Of a stretch of DNA of 64,000 nucleotides, positions 41,121 to 51,063 are shown piece by piece (position 1 is the stretch's first letter; every line of letters starts with the position of its first letter). A model generated the notes under the pieces. The model was not told the origin of the DNA. It worked only from the letters and a program-made list of their open reading frames with translations, and made no database searches. Source of the DNA: JAISGQ01 sp045604965 (GTDB lineage: Bacteria; Bacillota; Clostridia; Oscillospirales; Acutalibacteraceae); the NCBI GenBank assembly GCA_045604965.1, contig JAZUPB010000024.1, positions 65,575-129,574 of the forward strand, given 5' to 3'. Position numbers and translations under genes: made by a program.

Positions 41121-44100
41121 TTAATATTTTATAACAACATTTTCCTCGCCAAGAATATTTTTTAGTTCTTTTAGCATAACATCATTAACTGAAACATTAA
41201 GATCTTTCGGTGCTGCACGAAGAGTTTTATCCTCGGTAGTGTATACATAAACCGAAGTCGGACCATCAAATATGCGAATTACTTTTTTTGCTTTTGAAAA
41301 AGAATCACTATCGAGACTTGAAATCTTCAGATAAAGCCCAGGATTTTTTGACCCTTTTTTATTCTCGTTGCTTTTTACGCCTCCTGAAACCTCATTTGAT
41401 GTGTTTAACTTTTTCTCAGCAGCTTCAATAGTTCTTATCTGCTCACATATAAGTTTAGGTTCTTCTCCGGGGCCTTGATCATCTTCGTCATCTCTGACAC
41501 TGAGTCTTCCCGATATGTAAACAACCGTACCTTCATTGAGCAATGTTCTGTACTCGGTCAAAATTCTCGGAAAAACAAGCATTTCCATTCCGCCAGTCAT
41601 ATCCTCAAGCTGCACAAAAGCCATTGTATCATTACTTTTTGTGATCTTTGTTTTGACCTGACTTATAAGAGCAAGGACATTAACTCTTTTTCCATCTGCA
41701 CTGCCAAGCAAACGATCTTCGCACATAGAAAAAATATCAGATATACGTTCTGATGAGAGTCTGACTGCAACCTCATTGAACTGTGTCATAGGATGACCTG
41801 ACAGGTACATTTCAGTAACTTCCTTTTCCATTGCAAGAAGCTCTTCAACGGAAAACTCATCGACATTCGGCAATTCAACTTTGGGCCTGTTTTCCTCATC
41901 GGTAATAAGATCAAATATTCCAAGCTGCCCCTCGATAAATCCATTGTTTTTTTTATCAAGGTCAGCCATAACAACATCTATCGCAGAAAGCATCTGCCTC
42001 CTGTTTGCACCCAAACCGTCCATAGCACCGCTTTTAATTAGACTTTCGATGGATCTTCTGTTTGTATCTTTGCCGTAAAGACGTTCACAAAAGCTGTAGA
42101 AATCTTTATATTCACCGTTTTTGTTCCTTTCAGCAATCAGAGTATCAACAAAGCCTGCACCGATATTCTTTATGGCAAGCAAGCCGAATCTGATATCTTC
42201 GCCGTGAACAGCAAATTTCTGTTCGGAATAATTTACGTGCGGCGGCAGTACTTTTATGCCTATTCTCTGACATTCCGAAATATATCTTGCGACCATACCT
42301 CTTTCACCAAGAACACTTGTAAGAAGTGCTGACATATACTCTCTCGGATAATGATATTTCAAATATGCAGTTTCATATGACACCAAAGCATATGCGGCTG
42401 CGTGACTTTTGTTGAACGCATACTCGGAGAAAACCTGTATTTCCGAGAAAATCTGCTCTGCAGCTTCTCTTGATACTCCTCTTCTCAAAGCGCCGTCAAC
42501 AAGAATATTTCCATCTTCATCAACGCTGCCTTCTATAAACACCACGCGCTCTTTTTCCATTTCGGCACGTTTTTTCTTTGACATTGCACGTCTGACAAGA
42601 TCAGCGCGGCCAAGAGAATATCCTGCAAGTTCGCGGCATATCTGCATAACCTGCTCCTGATAAACGATACATCCGTTTGTAACATCCAGAATGTTTTCAA
42701 GTAAATCAGTAGCATAAGATATTTTTTCAGGATGATGACGGTTATCTATGTACTTGGGTATAGATGCCATAGGCCCAGGTCGGTAAAGAGAAATAACCGC
42801 AATAAGGTCTTCTATGCTTTCAGGTATAAGCTGCGTAAGAACTCTGCGCATACCGGCAGATTCAAACTGGAAAACACCCTCAGTGTGTCCCTGTGAAAGC
42901 ATCGCAAATACTTCTTCGTCTCTATCATCAATATCATCAAGATCGAAATCCGTTTCCTTTTTTCGGATCATTTTTACGGTATCATCGATGACTGTAAGAT
43001 TTCGAAGTCCAAGAAAATCCATTTTAAGCAAACCAAGATTTTCAAGGGTCGTCATAGGATATTGAGTGATTACCGCACCTTCATTTTTTGCTAGCGGCAC
43101 ATAGTAATCAACAGGATTGTCTGTTATAACCACTCCTGCCGCGTGCTTTGAAATATTACCTGGCATCCCCTCTACTTTTCTGGCCATTTCATACAGCTCA
43201 TTAATCTGAGGATCTTCCTCACACATAGCTCTGATATCTGATGATATCTCGTAAGCCTTGTCAAGGGTCATACGAAGTTCCTGAGGGACCAGCTTTGCAA
43301 GCTTATCACGTAAATTAAGAGGAACACCTAACGCTCTGCCCACGTCACGTATTGCACGTCTTGCTTTCATAGTACCAAATGTGACTATCTGAGCCACGTG
43401 ATCCTCTCCGTACTTATCAATAACATAATCAATAACTTTCTGACGCTTTTCATCAGAAAAGTCAATATCAAAGTCAGGCATACTGACTCTTTCAGGATTA
43501 AGAAATCTTTCAAAAAGTAGATTGTATCTTATTGGATCGATAGAAGTTATTCCGATGCAATATGCTGCTATACTGCCTGCACCTGATCCTCTGCCGTGTC
43601 CCGTTGGGACATCGTGTGTTCTCGCATAATGAACAAAATCGTGAACTATAAGGTAATAATCAACATACCCCATTCGTTCGATAGTTGTAAGTTCATATTC
43701 CAGTCTTTCCACAATCTCCTGTGACGGGTCATCTCCGTAGTTTTTATATAATCCATCGTAGCAAAGATTTCTGAAATATTCGTAATGTGTCTGTCCTTCG
43801 GGTACATCAAAATTCGGAAGCTTAGTGACTCCAAACTCAAACTCCACATTACACATTTCTGCGATTATTCCTGTATTTACAACAGCCTCAGGATAATCCT
43901 GCACCAGAAGAGACATTTCTTCTTCACTTTTGACATAGAACTCTTGTGTGGGAAATCTGAATGCATTGGGATTGCTTATTACATCTTTCGTCTGAATGCA
44001 AAGCAGCACTTCGTGCATTTTTGCATCGTCCTTTGAAATATAGTGGCAGTCATTCGTAACTACCATAGGAATTCCTGTCTCTCTGGAAATACGCACCAGA

Positions 44101-44666
44101 CCGTCGTTTACTCGAATCTGTTCCTCGATTCCGTGATCTTGAAGCTCCAGATAATATTTTCCTCTGCCAAATACACTGTCGTACCAGATGGAAGCTTCCA
44201 TAGCACCTTCATAATCGCCATCATCTATCTTTCTTGACGGCTCACCTGCAAGACAGGCAGAAAGCGCAATCAGACCCTCATGATGTTTTTCCAAAACCTC
44301 TCTGTCAACTCTCGGTTTATTATAAAATCCTTCTGTCCAGGCAATCGAAACAAGTTTACATAAATTTTCGTAACCTTTATAATTTTCACAAAGAAGAACA
44401 AGATGATAAGATTCATTATCCATCCCGTGCACCTTATCGTGCCGTGTGCGTCTGGACACATAAACCTCACATCCGACGATAGGTTTTATACCCTGATTTT
44501 TACATTCCTTGTAAAAATCGATCACTCCGTACATAACTCCGTGATCAGTTATTGCAAGAGCCTTCTGTCCGAGCCGCTTCGCTTCCGCAACAAGCTGAGG
44601 AATTCGACACGCTCCATCAAGAAGGCTGTATTCAGTATGTACGTGCAAATGTACGAAGCCGCTCAT
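41121..44666 (-). CDS. dnaE: DNA polymerase III alpha subunit, DnaE type
   Basis: Replicative polymerase of the DnaE class. 1181 residues: PHP domain with HLHVHTEYSLLDGA at 7-20, polymerase palm with the catalytic PDFDIDFSDEKR near 402 and MDFLGLRNL near 560, HhH and OB-fold (about 1000-1080) and a C-terminal tail. Firmicutes usually also have PolC; none is here. ATG follows AAGGAGGATTGATTTA, whose ribosome site lies in the end of whiA, 4 bp upstream. Confidence 0.97.
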   Translation of the reverse strand: MSGFVHLHVHTEYSLLDGACRIPQLVAEAKRLGQKALAITDHGVMYGVIDFYKECKNQGIKPIVGCEVYVSRRTRHDKVHGMDNESYHLVLLCENYKGYENLCKLVSIAWTEGFYNKPRVDREVLEKHHEGLIALSACLAGEPSRKIDDGDYEGAMEASIWYDSVFGRGKYYLELQDHGIEEQIRVNDGLVRISRETGIPMVVTNDCHYISKDDAKMHEVLLCIQTKDVISNPNAFRFPTQEFYVKSEEEMSLLVQDYPEAVVNTGIIAEMCNVEFEFGVTKLPNFDVPEGQTHYEYFRNLCYDGLYKNYGDDPSQEIVERLEYELTTIERMGYVDYYLIVHDFVHYARTHDVPTGHGRGSGAGSIAAYCIGITSIDPIRYNLLFERFLNPERVSMPDFDIDFSDEKRQKVIDYVIDKYGEDHVAQIVTFGTMKARRAIRDVGRALGVPLNLRDKLAKLVPQELRMTLDKAYEISSDIRAMCEEDPQINELYEMARKVEGMPGNISKHAAGVVITDNPVDYYVPLAKNEGAVITQYPMTTLENLGLLKMDFLGLRNLTVIDDTVKMIRKKETDFDLDDIDDRDEEVFAMLSQGHTEGVFQFESAGMRRVLTQLIPESIEDLIAVISLYRPGPMASIPKYIDNRHHPEKISYATDLLENILDVTNGCIVYQEQVMQICRELAGYSLGRADLVRRAMSKKKRAEMEKERVVFIEGSVDEDGNILVDGALRRGVSREAAEQIFSEIQVFSEYAFNKSHAAAYALVSYETAYLKYHYPREYMSALLTSVLGERGMVARYISECQRIGIKVLPPHVNYSEQKFAVHGEDIRFGLLAIKNIGAGFVDTLIAERNKNGEYKDFYSFCERLYGKDTNRRSIESLIKSGAMDGLGANRRQMLSAIDVVMADLDKKNNGFIEGQLGIFDLITDEENRPKVELPNVDEFSVEELLAMEKEVTEMYLSGHPMTQFNEVAVRLSSERISDIFSMCEDRLLGSADGKRVNVLALISQVKTKITKSNDTMAFVQLEDMTGGMEMLVFPRILTEYRTLLNEGTVVYISGRLSVRDDEDDQGPGEEPKLICEQIRTIEAAEKKLNTSNEVSGGVKSNENKKGSKNPGLYLKISSLDSDSFSKAKKVIRIFDGPTSVYVYTTEDKTLRAAPKDLNVSVNDVMLKELKNILGEENVVIKY

Positions 44667-44670
44667 TAAA

Positions 44671-45564
44671 TCAATCCTCCTTGCACCATTCGATGAGACG
44701 TTTCAGTCTATGATTCACTCCGCTTCTTGAGAGCGGAGGATCAAGCATATCACCTAAATCGCGAAGAGATGTTCCCGGATTTTCAAGCCTGAGCATTGCA
44801 ATTTCACGCAAATCTTCGGGCAAGCTGTAAAGGTCATTCTCTTCACAGTATTTTTTAATTATATATATTTGCTTTGCCGCTGCATCAGATACTTTTTTAA
44901 GGTTGGCGTTATCGCAGTTTGTCTGCCGCTGAGCACGATTCCTCATATCACGCAGTGAGCGCTCTTCAAAAATCTGAAACGATGAATTCTGTGCGCCGAT
45001 CTCAAGCAATATCTGTTCTATTATTTCACTGTCCTTAAAGTATACAAGGTAATTGCCTTTACGCTCAGATAACCCTGCATTGACAATTCCGTTGAGATTG
45101 AGGATTTTTATTAGCGTTTCTGCAAGAGATTTTCGCTGAATATCAAATTCAAGATGATAATCTTTCTTGGGATCTGTTACTGACCCGCATGCAAGAAATG
45201 CACCTCTCAAAAAAGATGAAAAACAGCACGGCTTATTCAACAGTGAAATACGTACAGAACTGTCATCTCCAAATAATTCAACCAGTTCCTCCCTGTCTGA
45301 TTTATAAGGAATTGAAATTACATATATCGGCTTTTCATCAAATTTTTTCGTGTGTGTTATGTCAACTGCTATATTGCAAATTTCTGCAGCACATTCTGCA
45401 ATCTTTTTTGCAATATATTCGTATTTTGTTCTGAATGAAGACTTGTAATCATTATTCAATAAACCCGAAAAGAGCAGCAGCGAATACGCCTCTGCTCTTA
45501 AACAACATTTACTATTAATCAAAAGATCACAAAGTGCTATTTTTGTTTCGGATGAAAATGACAT
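44671..45564 (-). CDS. whiA: WhiA-type DNA-binding protein
   Basis: LAGLIDADG-like plus helix-turn-helix protein that affects cell division and, in actinobacteria, sporulation. 297 residues; N-terminal fold with SSETKIALCDLL, middle CCFSSFLRGAFLACGSVTDPKKDYHLEF typical of the family (short part cited as LRGAFLACGSV), and C-terminal HTH with LRDLGDMLDPPLSRSGVNHR. Follows rapZ and precedes dnaE, giving hprK-glk-murB-rapZ-whiA-dnaE. Confidence 0.93.
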   Translation of the reverse strand: MSFSSETKIALCDLLINSKCCLRAEAYSLLLFSGLLNNDYKSSFRTKYEYIAKKIAECAAEICNIAVDITHTKKFDEKPIYVISIPYKSDREELVELFGDDSSVRISLLNKPCCFSSFLRGAFLACGSVTDPKKDYHLEFDIQRKSLAETLIKILNLNGIVNAGLSERKGNYLVYFKDSEIIEQILLEIGAQNSSFQIFEERSLRDMRNRAQRQTNCDNANLKKVSDAAAKQIYIIKKYCEENDLYSLPEDLREIAMLRLENPGTSLRDLGDMLDPPLSRSGVNHRLKRLIEWCKED

Positions 45565-45579
45565 TGTTTTTCCGCCTAT

Positions 45580-46440
45580 TTAACCTTTTATATCTTTATC
45601 TCTGTGAGTAACTACAGGATTATAACCCTTTGAACAAAGATAATTTTTCAGTGCTTCAGCTATTGCCACAGAGCGATGGTTTCCTCCTGTGCATCCAATG
45701 CCTATAATCAACTGGCTTCTTCCCTCAGATACATACAAAGGAATCATATACTCCATCATATCGCAAAGTCTATGCAAAAAGCCCTGAGTCTGATCACTTG
45801 CAAGGACATAATCGCGTACCGGTTCATCTACTCCGGTCATATTTCTGAGTTCAGGAATATAGAATGGGTTCGGGAAACATCTTACATCAAAGACCATATC
45901 TGCGCCAATCAGCTGTCCGCGTTTAAATCCAAATGATACAATCTCTATTTTCATTGGAGAAAATGCTTCTCCCTCGAACATCTGAATTATCCGTTCACGA
46001 AGCTGTTTCGGCGTCAAATTTGATGTATCAATTACATAATCAGCCTGTTTTCTAATTGATGAAAGCATCTCATTTTCACTGTCAATTGCTTCATTTATGG
46101 AATATCCGCATTTATCGTACATCGGGTGTGTACGGCGTGTCTCCTTAAATCTGTTGATCAAAACATCAGATTTACAATCGACATACACCAACTTAAATGA
46201 ATCTCCGTTTGATCTGAGCTTCTCAAGAGAATTGTTTATATTTGAAAACAGTTCGAGACCTCTGCAATCAATTACAACTGCCGCTTTTTTTATATTGTCG
46301 ACCTGAAGACAAAGATCATAAAATCTATGAAGCAGCTGTGGAGGAATATTATCAACACAATAATACCCAATATCTTCAAGTGCATTATGGATAACCGTTT
46401 TTCCGGCACCCGAAAGTCCTGTTATAACTAAAAATTCCAT
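45580..46440 (-). CDS. rapZ: RapZ/YvcJ, nucleotide-binding RNase adapter
   Basis: P-loop protein; in E. coli it directs GlmZ to RNase E, while in Firmicutes YvcJ affects competence and binds UDP-sugar or RNA (known). 286 residues with Walker A GLSGAGKT (8-15), DVRCFPNPF and GCTGGNHRSV near 252. ATG is 5 bp after murB. It is followed by whiA as in many Firmicutes. Confidence 0.95.
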   Translation of the reverse strand: MEFLVITGLSGAGKTVIHNALEDIGYYCVDNIPPQLLHRFYDLCLQVDNIKKAAVVIDCRGLELFSNINNSLEKLRSNGDSFKLVYVDCKSDVLINRFKETRRTHPMYDKCGYSINEAIDSENEMLSSIRKQADYVIDTSNLTPKQLRERIIQMFEGEAFSPMKIEIVSFGFKRGQLIGADMVFDVRCFPNPFYIPELRNMTGVDEPVRDYVLASDQTQGFLHRLCDMMEYMIPLYVSEGRSQLIIGIGCTGGNHRSVAIAEALKNYLCSKGYNPVVTHRDKDIKG

Positions 46441-46445
46441 TTCTA

Positions 46446-47363
46446 TTACACGCCTTCACCAATAGCCCTGATTTCGCTTTCCAAATCAACGCCGGTTTCA
46501 TTTTTAACAGTATTCTGTATGTGGCGAACAAGATTAAGAACATCTTCGCAGGTAGCATCACCTATATTTACAATAAAACCTGCATGTTTTTCGCTGACCT
46601 GAGCACCACCTACTGAATATCCCTTAAGTCCGCACTGTTCTATAAGCGCACCTGCAAAATATCCGACCGGACGCTTGAATGCGCTGCCTGCACTGGGAAG
46701 CTCAAGAGGCTGCTTATCGCTTCTTTTTCCCATAAGCTCACGCATTGTTCCCTTTATTCTTTCTTTATCGCCTTTTTCAAGAACAAATGTTGCAGAAATG
46801 ATAATATAATTTTTTCCTGTAAAAAAGCTCTTTCTGTAGTCAAGCTCCATTTCATCAATGGTAAGAGAGTGAATCTCTCCGTCCATATCGATATATTCAC
46901 AGGCAACTGCAACATCCTTCATTTCTCCGCCGTATGCACCTGCGTTCATATAGATCGCACCGCCTACCGATCCGGGAATGCCATATGCAAACTCAAGACC
47001 TGTAAGACTGTTTCCGTGTGCAAACTGACAAAGATGAGAAAGCATAGTTCCTGCGCCTGCAACTATTTTGTTGCTGCCAATACATTGCAGTGAACAAAAA
47101 TCACCATCTAAAGAAATAACTACGCCGCGTATACCTTTATCAGAAACCAACAGATTTGATCCGTTTCCGACAACAGTCAGCGGAATATTCTGTTCTTTTG
47201 TCAACTTTATGACTATGCTTAACTCTTCGCGAGTCTGAGCACTTACAAAAATATCTGCAGGTCCGCCAATTTTGAACGAAGTACGTTTACTCATCGGCTC
47301 ATCAAGTTTATATTTTATTGATTTTTCAGCAAGCTGCTGAGCAAATTCAATATAGTTATTCAT
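46446..47363 (-). CDS. murB: UDP-N-acetylenolpyruvoylglucosamine reductase
   Basis: FAD enzyme that completes UDP-MurNAc. 305 residues from ATG 47363 with GGAG 6 bases upstream; an in-frame TTG four codons earlier is not needed. FAD motifs VVGNGSNLLVSD (about 60-71), PGSVGGAIYMNAGAYGGE (about 123-140), and the proton-donor Ser in PSAGSAFKRP (about 226) are present, indicating a type II-like enzyme. Confidence 0.95.
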   Translation of the reverse strand: MNNYIEFAQQLAEKSIKYKLDEPMSKRTSFKIGGPADIFVSAQTREELSIVIKLTKEQNIPLTVVGNGSNLLVSDKGIRGVVISLDGDFCSLQCIGSNKIVAGAGTMLSHLCQFAHGNSLTGLEFAYGIPGSVGGAIYMNAGAYGGEMKDVAVACEYIDMDGEIHSLTIDEMELDYRKSFFTGKNYIIISATFVLEKGDKERIKGTMRELMGKRSDKQPLELPSAGSAFKRPVGYFAGALIEQCGLKGYSVGGAQVSEKHAGFIVNIGDATCEDVLNLVRHIQNTVKNETGVDLESEIRAIGEGV

Positions 47364-47375
47364 ATAATTCTCCAA

Positions 47376-48329
47376 TCAGTTTGCTTTATAAAGGTTGGCA
47401 GCACCAATGAGACCTGCATCGTTCTCAAGAGTCGCCATAACAACCTTTGTCTGCTTGTCGCTGACCTTTGTAAATCTTTCTTTTTCTACTATCTCGTTAA
47501 GTGCCTTGAGAATATAATCGCCCTCTTTGCTTATTGCACCGCCTATGCAAATTACATCGGGCTGGAATATATTTACCATATTTGTAACACCGCAGGCAAT
47601 ATATTCAATGTATTTCTTAACGACTGCAATACCTGTCTCATCACCTGCACGCATAGCGTCAAATGCAGTCTTGCCATTTACGTTATCAATGCTGCCTTCT
47701 GCAATTTTCCAAAGAGCAGACTCCTTGTTTTCTTCCATTGCAGCCTTTGTCTGCTCAATAAGTGCAGTTACGGAAGCATATCTTTCCCAGCAGCCCTTTC
47801 TGCCGCAGTTACAGGGAATTCCGTCAAATGCAATAACAGTATGTCCAAGTTCTCCGCCTGCATAATTTGCACCGCTGAAAAGCTTTCCTCCAATAATAAG
47901 TCCGCCGCCTACGCCGGTTCCAAGTGTAACACAAACAGCGTCCTTTGCACCTTTTGCAGCACCTGCAACGAATTCGCCCAAAGCAGCTGCATTAGCATCG
48001 TTTTCAATGTAAACCTTGCGGTTGATTTTTTCTTCAAGCTTTGCAGCAAGAGGGAAGTTTTCAAACTTCATGTTTTCTGCACGTTCAACAATGCCTGTAT
48101 CGCTGTTTACTGCTCCGGGAGTTCCGATACCGATATTCGAAACATCGTTAAGAGTAATTCCTGCCTCGTGCAGAACAATTGAACATGCCTTAATTATATT
48201 GTCAACAACAGCATCATTTCCGTCTGCTACGCCTGTAGGCACGGAGCTTTTAAACTTTACAACATCATTTTCGTCAACAAGTCCAGCCTTAACATTTGTT
48301 CCGCCAAGATCAATTCCAAGATTATACAT
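47376..48329 (-). CDS. ROK-family glucokinase
   Basis: Sugar kinase phosphorylating glucose or related sugar. 317 residues; DLGGTNVKAGLVD at the N terminus, catalytic ENDANAAALGE (about 110-120) and the ROK zinc motif CNCGRKGCWERY (about 171-182). ATG with AGGAG. It lies between hprK and murB; co-location with hprK fits carbon metabolism control. Confidence 0.9.
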   Translation of the reverse strand: MYNLGIDLGGTNVKAGLVDENDVVKFKSSVPTGVADGNDAVVDNIIKACSIVLHEAGITLNDVSNIGIGTPGAVNSDTGIVERAENMKFENFPLAAKLEEKINRKVYIENDANAAALGEFVAGAAKGAKDAVCVTLGTGVGGGLIIGGKLFSGANYAGGELGHTVIAFDGIPCNCGRKGCWERYASVTALIEQTKAAMEENKESALWKIAEGSIDNVNGKTAFDAMRAGDETGIAVVKKYIEYIACGVTNMVNIFQPDVICIGGAISKEGDYILKALNEIVEKERFTKVSDKQTKVVMATLENDAGLIGAANLYKAN

Positions 48330-48350
48330 TTTATTCTCTCCTATTTTTAA

Positions 48351-49319
48351 TTAATTGAATGAATCCCATTCTGTTTTTGTTTCATTTGGAACAGTTTCAA
48401 CGACCATTCCCAGATTATGCAGAAGCTCGTGAGCTGCATTATAACCCATTTTCTTCTGTCTGTTATTCATTGCCGCTACCTCAATTATAATTGCGAGATT
48501 TCGTCCGGGTTTTACCGGAATTGTAAGGGACGGCACTTTATTGCCAAGGATTTCAGTATATTCATCGTCCATTCCCATTCGGTCATATACCTTACTGCTG
48601 TCCCATATTTCCATATTGATAACCAGATCTATCTTTTCGGTTATTTTAACAGCACCCATACCGAATATTCTTCGTGCATTAATTATACCTATTCCGCGAA
48701 GCTCTATGAAATGCCTGATATTTGGAGGCGCTGATCCAACAAGAGTTTTATTGGAAACACGTCTTATTTCAACAGCGTCGTCCGCGATAAGTCGATGTCC
48801 GCGTTTAACAAGTTCAATAGCAGTTTCCGATTTACCTACGCCGCTGTCACCTGTAAGCAAAATACCTTCACCGTATACCTCAACAAGGACACCGTGACGT
48901 GTAACTCTAGGCGCAAGCTCAACATTCAGAAAAGCAACAAGCGCAGAAATGAATCCACTGGTCTGCTCTCCTGTAGTCAAAATAGGCATTGAGTATTTTT
49001 TTGCTGCCTCAAGCATTTCGGGTAGCGGTTCCAAGTTTCTGCAAAGAATAAGTCCCGGAGCTCCCTGAGAAAAAAGCTTAGAAAGACAGTTTGCTCTGGT
49101 TTCCTTGTCAAATTGTTTTAAAAATGAAATTTCCGTAATACCGCACACTAGAAGTCTTGACTTATCATAATAATCCATAAATCCGGTGAGTTCAACACCC
49201 GGACGGTTGACTTCAGCTGATTCAATCATAATGGTATCCGGATCACGCGGCATCAAAATCTTTTCAAGAGAAAGCTCTTTTATGATTTTGGACATTGACA
49301 CCGAAAAGTTTTGCGCCAT
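48351..49319 (-). CDS. hprK: HPr kinase/phosphorylase
   Basis: Phosphorylates HPr on Ser46, the sensor of catabolite repression in Firmicutes. 322 residues; Walker A GDSGVGKSETA (about 155-165), the signature ELRGIGIINARRIFG (about 205-219), and KPGRN. Start has GGCGGTG upstream. First gene of the hprK-glk-murB-rapZ-whiA-dnaE row. Confidence 0.96.
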   Translation of the reverse strand: MAQNFSVSMSKIIKELSLEKILMPRDPDTIMIESAEVNRPGVELTGFMDYYDKSRLLVCGITEISFLKQFDKETRANCLSKLFSQGAPGLILCRNLEPLPEMLEAAKKYSMPILTTGEQTSGFISALVAFLNVELAPRVTRHGVLVEVYGEGILLTGDSGVGKSETAIELVKRGHRLIADDAVEIRRVSNKTLVGSAPPNIRHFIELRGIGIINARRIFGMGAVKITEKIDLVINMEIWDSSKVYDRMGMDDEYTEILGNKVPSLTIPVKPGRNLAIIIEVAAMNNRQKKMGYNAAHELLHNLGMVVETVPNETKTEWDSFN

Positions 49320-49367
49320 ATAAGCACCGCCTTGTATATCATTAATTCTGAATACTCAGACTAATTA

Positions 49368-49396
49368 ATTATACATTATTACAAACATTTTTTAAA
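49368..49396 (-). promoter_or_regulatory. Possible promoter of hprK
   Basis: Minus strand TTTAAA (49391-49396), 17 bases, TATAAT (49368-49373). The -35 is weak. Confidence 0.35.
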
Positions 49397-49485
49397 GTCT
49401 ATTTAATTAATTTTACATCTATTTGTATATTTATTTTTTCCAAGTCAAAAATCTACGTACATATATTTCGAATAACGGTGGTTGA

Positions 49486-51063
49486 ATGTTTTCTAAGTTT
49501 ATAAATTGGCTTACTGATTCTGACGAATACAAGTTTGAAAACAACGCAGTTTTTGATATTTCACCCGATTATAATCAGGATTTATTTACAGGAAAGAATA
49601 ATTTTCAAAACAACTGCGACTATATAAAAAAGCTTATTGGAAAAAGCAAAGATATACTGCTGCGTCAGTTTACCCTTGCTTCAGGCAAGCGTGCAGCTAT
49701 TGTTTTTGTTGATGGAATGAGCAATAAGGCACTCATAGAATCGAGTGTTATTCTTGCATCAAGACGTTATGCCGATTATTCATATGAAAATAAGTTTTCT
49801 CCTCTTGATGAGATAACTCAGCTTTTTGGATCAAGCGAAATATCTTCTCAGAAAAGCCTGTCGAATGCATACCTTTCCGCCTTGTCCGGGGATGCAGCAA
49901 TAATTATAGAAAACGAATCGGAATGCTATATTGCCGGAGTCAGGGCAATTCAATCAAGAAGCGTCACCGAAAGCTTAAATGAAGGTTCAATCAGAGGTCC
50001 TCACGAAGCATTTACTGAAACGCTTCGAATAAATACCGCTTTGATCAGACGGCGTCTTCCCGACCCCAATCTTATAATTGAACCGTTAAAAGTGGGACTT
50101 CGCTCTCATACAGATATCTGCCTATGTTATATCAGGGGGCTTACAAACACTTCATTAGTAAATCAAGTACGCAAAAAAATCGAAAATATAAATACTGATA
50201 TTATCGGAGACTCCGGTAAGCTTGAGCAATTTTTTGAGGGAGAACGTCTTAGTATTTTTCCTCAGTGCGGAGGAACAGAACAGACAGACCTTGCCGCATC
50301 TGCAATTACCGGTGGACAACTTGTCATACTTGTCAACGGAAGTCCTCAAGCTCTTATTCTTCCCATTACCGTTTCCCAGCTTATGACTGTAAGCGAAGAT
50401 AATTACGGAAAATGGTTTTTTTCAGGCTGTATAAGGCTTCTTCGCTGGATATGTACTTTAATTGCAATAACTGCACCTGCATTATACGTTGCAATAATAT
50501 CTTATCATCCTGAAATAATTCCGACAAAGCTATTGCTTTTAACTGCATTAAACAGAGTTAATGTCCCCTTTCCTGCAATCGTTGAGGTTCTGCTTATTGA
50601 ACTTGTATTTGAAATAATACGTGAAGCCAGCACGCGGATGCCTCAAAAAATAAGTTCGGCACTATCGATCGTAGGCGGTCTGATAATCGGCGACGCAACA
50701 ATAAATGCTGGTCTTCTGAGTCCCCTGATAATTATTATTGCAGGCATTTCTACATTGTCGTCTTTCGCAGTTCCTTCATATTCCCTCAAATCCACAATAA
50801 GATTCTATAAATATTTTTTGATATTCTGTGCCTCCGTTCTTGGAATCTTCGGCACCACCGCAGGAATTGTAATTATGATTTCAAGATTCGTTTCCCAGCA
50901 GAATTACGGTGTGCCTTTTTCAACTCCATTTTCACCTTTAAATATGCGTCAAATGATTCTGTCTGTATTTCAGGCACCTGCAAAGCTGCACCGAATAAGA
51001 AATTCAATTTTTAAGACTGAAGATAAATTTTCTGGTAAATGGAGTGATCAATCAAATGAATAA
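49486..51063 (+). CDS. Spore germinant receptor subunit A (GerKA/GerA family)
   Basis: Inner-membrane subunit of the spore germinant receptor. 525 residues: a large N-terminal cytosolic domain (1-320) with SVTESLNEGSIRGPHEAF, PDPNL and the DIIGDSGKLEQ segment, and four to five membrane helices (about 320-460) followed by a basic tail. ATG after GGTGG. It overlaps gerKB by 8 bp and begins a three-gene receptor operon. Confidence 0.92.
   Translation: MFSKFINWLTDSDEYKFENNAVFDISPDYNQDLFTGKNNFQNNCDYIKKLIGKSKDILLRQFTLASGKRAAIVFVDGMSNKALIESSVILASRRYADYSYENKFSPLDEITQLFGSSEISSQKSLSNAYLSALSGDAAIIIENESECYIAGVRAIQSRSVTESLNEGSIRGPHEAFTETLRINTALIRRRLPDPNLIIEPLKVGLRSHTDICLCYIRGLTNTSLVNQVRKKIENINTDIIGDSGKLEQFFEGERLSIFPQCGGTEQTDLAASAITGGQLVILVNGSPQALILPITVSQLMTVSEDNYGKWFFSGCIRLLRWICTLIAITAPALYVAIISYHPEIIPTKLLLLTALNRVNVPFPAIVEVLLIELVFEIIREASTRMPQKISSALSIVGGLIIGDATINAGLLSPLIIIIAGISTLSSFAVPSYSLKSTIRFYKYFLIFCASVLGIFGTTAGIVIMISRFVSQQNYGVPFSTPFSPLNMRQMILSVFQAPAKLHRIRNSIFKTEDKFSGKWSDQSNE

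Noticed and set aside
49320..49485. A sigma-G promoter for the gerKA operon
   Set aside because: A CATATAT-like -10 exists near 49460 but no matching -35 at the correct distance was found.
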